Assembly (NCBI RefSeq): GCF_021044935.1
Contig: NZ_JAJNMP010000003.1
Coordinates: forward strand, 372,001 to 436,000
Source: Agromyces cavernae
GTDB lineage: Bacteria > Actinomycetota > Actinomycetes > Actinomycetales > Microbacteriaceae
Length of the DNA stretch: 64,000 nucleotides
Reading direction: 5' to 3'
Program-made: the position numbers and the translations under genes
The notes under the pieces: model-generated
The model's input: only the letters and a program-made list of their open reading frames with translations
What the model was told of the DNA's origin: nothing
Databases searched by the model: none
Shown here: one piece after another, positions 61,661-64,000 of the stretch
Layout: each line of letters starts with the position of its first letter
How positions within the stretch are numbered: position 1 is the stretch's first letter

Positions 61661-61823
61661 CCGGGTGCAGCGGCGCCGTGAGCACACCGGACGGACTGTC
61701 GGGTTCTCCTTGCGAGGCCGATGGTTCGTCCGGTTCTCGCTGCGGCCATTGCCTTCGCGGAGCCGTCGCGGATTGAATGGCCGGACGCGACGTGGCGTGC
61801 AGCGAACCGGGAGGTGCCATCAG

Positions 61824-62993
61824 GTGACAGCGGCGACGACCGAGGCCCGGGCGGCCTCCCCCATGAACCGGGCCGAATCCGAGGGCACCGTCGTGCTCGA
61901 GGGTGTCACCAAGCACTACGGCCAGGCCACCGCGGTCGACGGCATGTCGCTCACGATCGAGGCGGGCGAGTTCATCTCGCTGCTCGGCCCGTCGGGCTGC
62001 GGCAAGACGACGACGCTGCGCATGATCGCCGGATTCGAGCAGCCCGATGCCGGCGACATCCGCATCTCCGGACGATCCGTGCTGGGCACCCCGCCCTACC
62101 GCCGCAACGTCAACACGGTGTTCCAGGCCTACGCGCTCTTCCCGCACATGTCGGTCGCCGAGAACGTGGCGTACGGATTGCAGCAGCGCCGCACGCCGAA
62201 GTCGGCGATCCGCGAGCAGGTCTCCGAGGCGCTCGACCTCGTGCAGATGCGCAGGTTCGCCGACCGCAAGCCCACCCAGCTCTCGGGCGGGCAGCAGCAG
62301 CGCGTCGCGCTCGCACGGGCCCTCGTGAACCGCCCGTCGGTGCTGCTGCTCGACGAGCCGCTCGGTGCGCTCGACCGGCAGTTGCGTGAAGAGATGCAGC
62401 TCGAGCTCAAGCTCCTGCAATCACGGCTCGGCATCACGTTCGTGTTCGTCACGCACGACCAGGGCGAGGCGCTGTCGATGAGCGACCGCATCGCGATCAT
62501 GCGCGACGGCCGCATCGACCAGCTCGCCGATGCCGACACCGTCTACGCGCGCCCGGCCTCGGCGTACGTGGCCGCGTTCGTCGGGCAGCAGAACTTCTTC
62601 CGCGGCACGGTCGTCGAGGGCGGCGCAGCCGTCGAGTCACCGCACGCCCTGGTGCGCGGCACACGCGCCGACCTGGTCGACGGGCACGGCGGGCAGGCTG
62701 CGGTCCGCCCCGAGAATGTGCGCATCGAAGCGGATGTCGCGGGCGAGCCATCCGCCGCCGTCAATGCCGCCCGGGGAGAGCTGATCGGCCTTTCGCACCT
62801 CGGCGAGACCATGCAGTTCCTGGTGCGGCTCGGCGACGACCAGAGCCTCATCGTGCGTCGCCCCACTCCCGAGGCGCCGGGCCTCGCCCTCGGCGACGCG
62901 GTCGTGTGCACGTGGAGCGCCGGGAGCGTGCGGCTCTTCCCGGCCGACGACGCCGCAGCCGCGGCCGGCCACGTCGCTCCGCCCACGCTCTGA
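61824..62993 (+). CDS. Polyamine-type ABC transporter ATP-binding protein (PotA-like)
   Basis: Predicted 389 residues. Walker A LLGPSGCGKTTTLRM (about 53-67), Q-loop VNTVFQAYALFPHMSV, signature [15 protein letters not shown] (about 155), Walker B LLLDEPLGALD, H-loop VFVTHDQGEA, then a TOBE-type domain (about 300-380) as in importers of the PotA/MalK class. The fused motif PPYRRNVNTVFQAYALFPHM is typical of PotA. Start: GTG at 61824 with GGGAGG about 8 bases upstream; ATG 61863 is a possible shorter start. Followed 35 bases later by the binding protein. Confidence 0.9.
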   Translation: MTAATTEARAASPMNRAESEGTVVLEGVTKHYGQATAVDGMSLTIEAGEFISLLGPSGCGKTTTLRMIAGFEQPDAGDIRISGRSVLGTPPYRRNVNTVFQAYALFPHMSVAENVAYGLQQRRTPKSAIREQVSEALDLVQMRRFADRKPTQLSGGQQQRVALARALVNRPSVLLLDEPLGALDRQLREEMQLELKLLQSRLGITFVFVTHDQGEALSMSDRIAIMRDGRIDQLADADTVYARPASAYVAAFVGQQNFFRGTVVEGGAAVESPHALVRGTRADLVDGHGGQAAVRPENVRIEADVAGEPSAAVNAARGELIGLSHLGETMQFLVRLGDDQSLIVRRPTPEAPGLALGDAVVCTWSAGSVRLFPADDAAAAAGHVAPPTL

Positions 62994-63028
62994 CCGATCC
63001 CACCCACCCAGTCCCCATGGAGACCGAG

Positions 63029-64000
63029 ATGACCCACACCCGCACGCCCGTCCGCATCCTCGCCAGTGAGAGCGCGGCGAAGGTGATCCGCAGCGAGCTC
63101 TCCCGGCGGCGCTTCCTCAGCTTCGCGGCGGCGGCGAGTGCCACCGGCCTCCTCGCCGCGTGCAGCACGGGCGGCGGCACCTCGAGCGCACCCCAGGCCG
63201 TCGGCGCCGAGCTCGAGGACGCGCTGTCGATCTACACGTGGGGCGACTACGACAACCCCGACGTGCTGACCGCGTTCACCGACGAGCTCGGCCCGACGAT
63301 CACCCTCGACTCGTTCGGCTCGAACGAGGAGCTCATCTCGAAGCTCGTCGCGGCGAAGGGCACGTCGGGCTACGACATCGTGGTGCCGACGGGCGTGTTC
63401 ATCCCGCAGATGATCGAGAACGGCCTGCTGCAGCAGCTGAACCTCGACCTCATCCCGAACCTCGAGTTCATGGATCCGGCGTTCCTCGGGCGCGCGTGGG
63501 ACCCCGACAACGCCTACTCGATCTGCAAGGCGTGGGGCACGACGGGCTTCGTCTACGACAAGACCGTCATCACGCGCGAGCTCACCTCGTGGGCCGACTT
63601 CCTCGACGCCGCGCAGAACGAGGCGAGCGGCAAGACGAGCGTGCTCGACGACCCGGGCGACCTGACGGGCATGTACTTCTGGGCCAACGGCATCGACTGG
63701 AACACGACCGACGCGGGCGACCTCGCCGCGGCCGAGGACTTCCTCGTGAACACGCTCGCGCCGAACATCTCGGCGTTCGACTCGTACCCGGGCGGCGCGG
63801 CGATCCCGCAGGGCACGCACGTGCTCATGCAGTCGTGGAACGGCGATGCCCGCATCGGCATCCTCGAGAGCCCCGACCCCGACCGGTGGCAGTGGGTGTT
63901 CCCGGGCCCCGAAACCGAGATCTGGATGGACAACTGGGCGATCGCGACGGGCGCACCCAACCCCGAGGCCGCGCACGCGTTCATCGACTACGTGCTCACC
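63029..64000 (+). CDS. Spermidine/putrescine-type ABC binding lipoprotein (PotD-like), 3' end outside window
   Basis: First 324 codons. Twin-arginine-like signal SRRRFLSFAA followed by lipobox LLAAC (Cys near residue 45), so probably exported folded by Tat and lipid-anchored. Mature part shows the PotD/PotF fold: LSIYTWGDYDNPDVL, SNEELISKLVAAKG, GYDIVVPTGVFI, WGTTGFVYDK and, late, WIMDNW-like MDNWAIATGAPNPEAAHAF. Binds a polyamine or similar cation. Start: ATG at 63029 with GGAG 6 bases upstream; ATG 63017 is in frame but lacks a site. Permeases are expected just to the right. Confidence 0.9.
   Translation, partial: MTHTRTPVRILASESAAKVIRSELSRRRFLSFAAAASATGLLAACSTGGGTSSAPQAVGAELEDALSIYTWGDYDNPDVLTAFTDELGPTITLDSFGSNEELISKLVAAKGTSGYDIVVPTGVFIPQMIENGLLQQLNLDLIPNLEFMDPAFLGRAWDPDNAYSICKAWGTTGFVYDKTVITRELTSWADFLDAAQNEASGKTSVLDDPGDLTGMYFWANGIDWNTTDAGDLAAAEDFLVNTLAPNISAFDSYPGGAAIPQGTHVLMQSWNGDARIGILESPDPDRWQWVFPGPETEIWMDNWAIATGAPNPEAAHAFIDYVLT

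Noticed and set aside
1-64000. tRNA, rRNA, CRISPR arrays, insertion sequences, origin of replication
   Set aside because: I looked for cloverleaf-like stretches, regular spacer-repeat arrays, transposase motifs and DnaA-box clusters and saw none; a covariance-model search could still find a small RNA.

Overview
The window is high-GC DNA with strong C/G bias in third codon positions, GTG and TTG starts, four-base ATGA/GTGA gene overlaps and GGAGG-type ribosome sites. Together with the gene set (cell-wall-binding CWB2 repeats, Septum_form-type lipoprotein, MarR/DHA2 efflux pair, adjacent isocitrate lyase and malate synthase, sugar ABC systems lacking their own ATPase) it fits a soil-type actinobacterium, most likely Microbacteriaceae (Agromyces-like). 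It looks chromosomal. I saw no tRNA, rRNA, transposase, phage gene or CRISPR array.

Layout. 0-6 kb: the start of a cystathionine beta-synthase gene, a DUF3105/DUF305 pair, an ABC exporter and a PhoD-type phosphatase. 6-10.7 kb: an alpha-glucoside-type sugar importer (two permeases, binding protein) beside a divergent LacI regulator, with two identical palindromic operators between them. 10.8-22.5 kb: a second, larger sugar regulon. It holds binding protein, two permeases, a six-hairpin glycosidase, an SGNH esterase, a PMI-like isomerase, a ROK kinase, another LacI regulator and a secreted beta-propeller protein. Three promoters share a TTGGTAACGTTACCAA-like operator, so the units are probably one regulon. 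22.6-25.3 kb: an AHSA1 protein, a seven-repeat peptidoglycan-binding-like protein, and rplJ-rplL with an attenuator-bearing leader and a duplicated rplL tail.

25.3-34.3 kb: RidA, a DHA2 efflux pump with its MarR regulator, then a TetR regulator whose operator (ATACTG-NN-CAGTAT) also lies between a TIM-barrel isomerase and a 1476-residue secreted ThuA/PQQ-dehydrogenase protein. 34.4-39.3 kb: an OmpR-type two-component system and an FtsX-type ABC exporter. 39.6-51.9 kb: a CWB2/PIG-L fusion, an alpha/beta-hydrolase fused to a LuxR domain, a YqaJ-like nuclease, a Pr6Pr membrane protein, a quinone oxidoreductase, an ArsR regulator with an MFS transporter, a lipoprotein, a small secreted cysteine protein and a HerA-like ATPase. 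52-64 kb: a 1102-residue secreted PA14/propeller/3-keto-disaccharide-hydrolase-type protein, the glyoxylate shunt genes aceB and aceA, a NarL-type two-component system, a membrane protein and the start of a polyamine-type ABC operon.

Main themes. (1) Carbohydrate foraging under three local regulators with recognisable operators. (2) Two very large secreted multidomain proteins plus a TIM-barrel isomerase whose domains (ThuA, PQQ-type propeller, DUF1080) suggest outside-the-cell handling of oxidised (3-keto) sugars; this is the best candidate for a poorly described system. (3) A family of dispersed hairpin repeats with a TCTCGA(A/G)ACC core at gene 3' ends.
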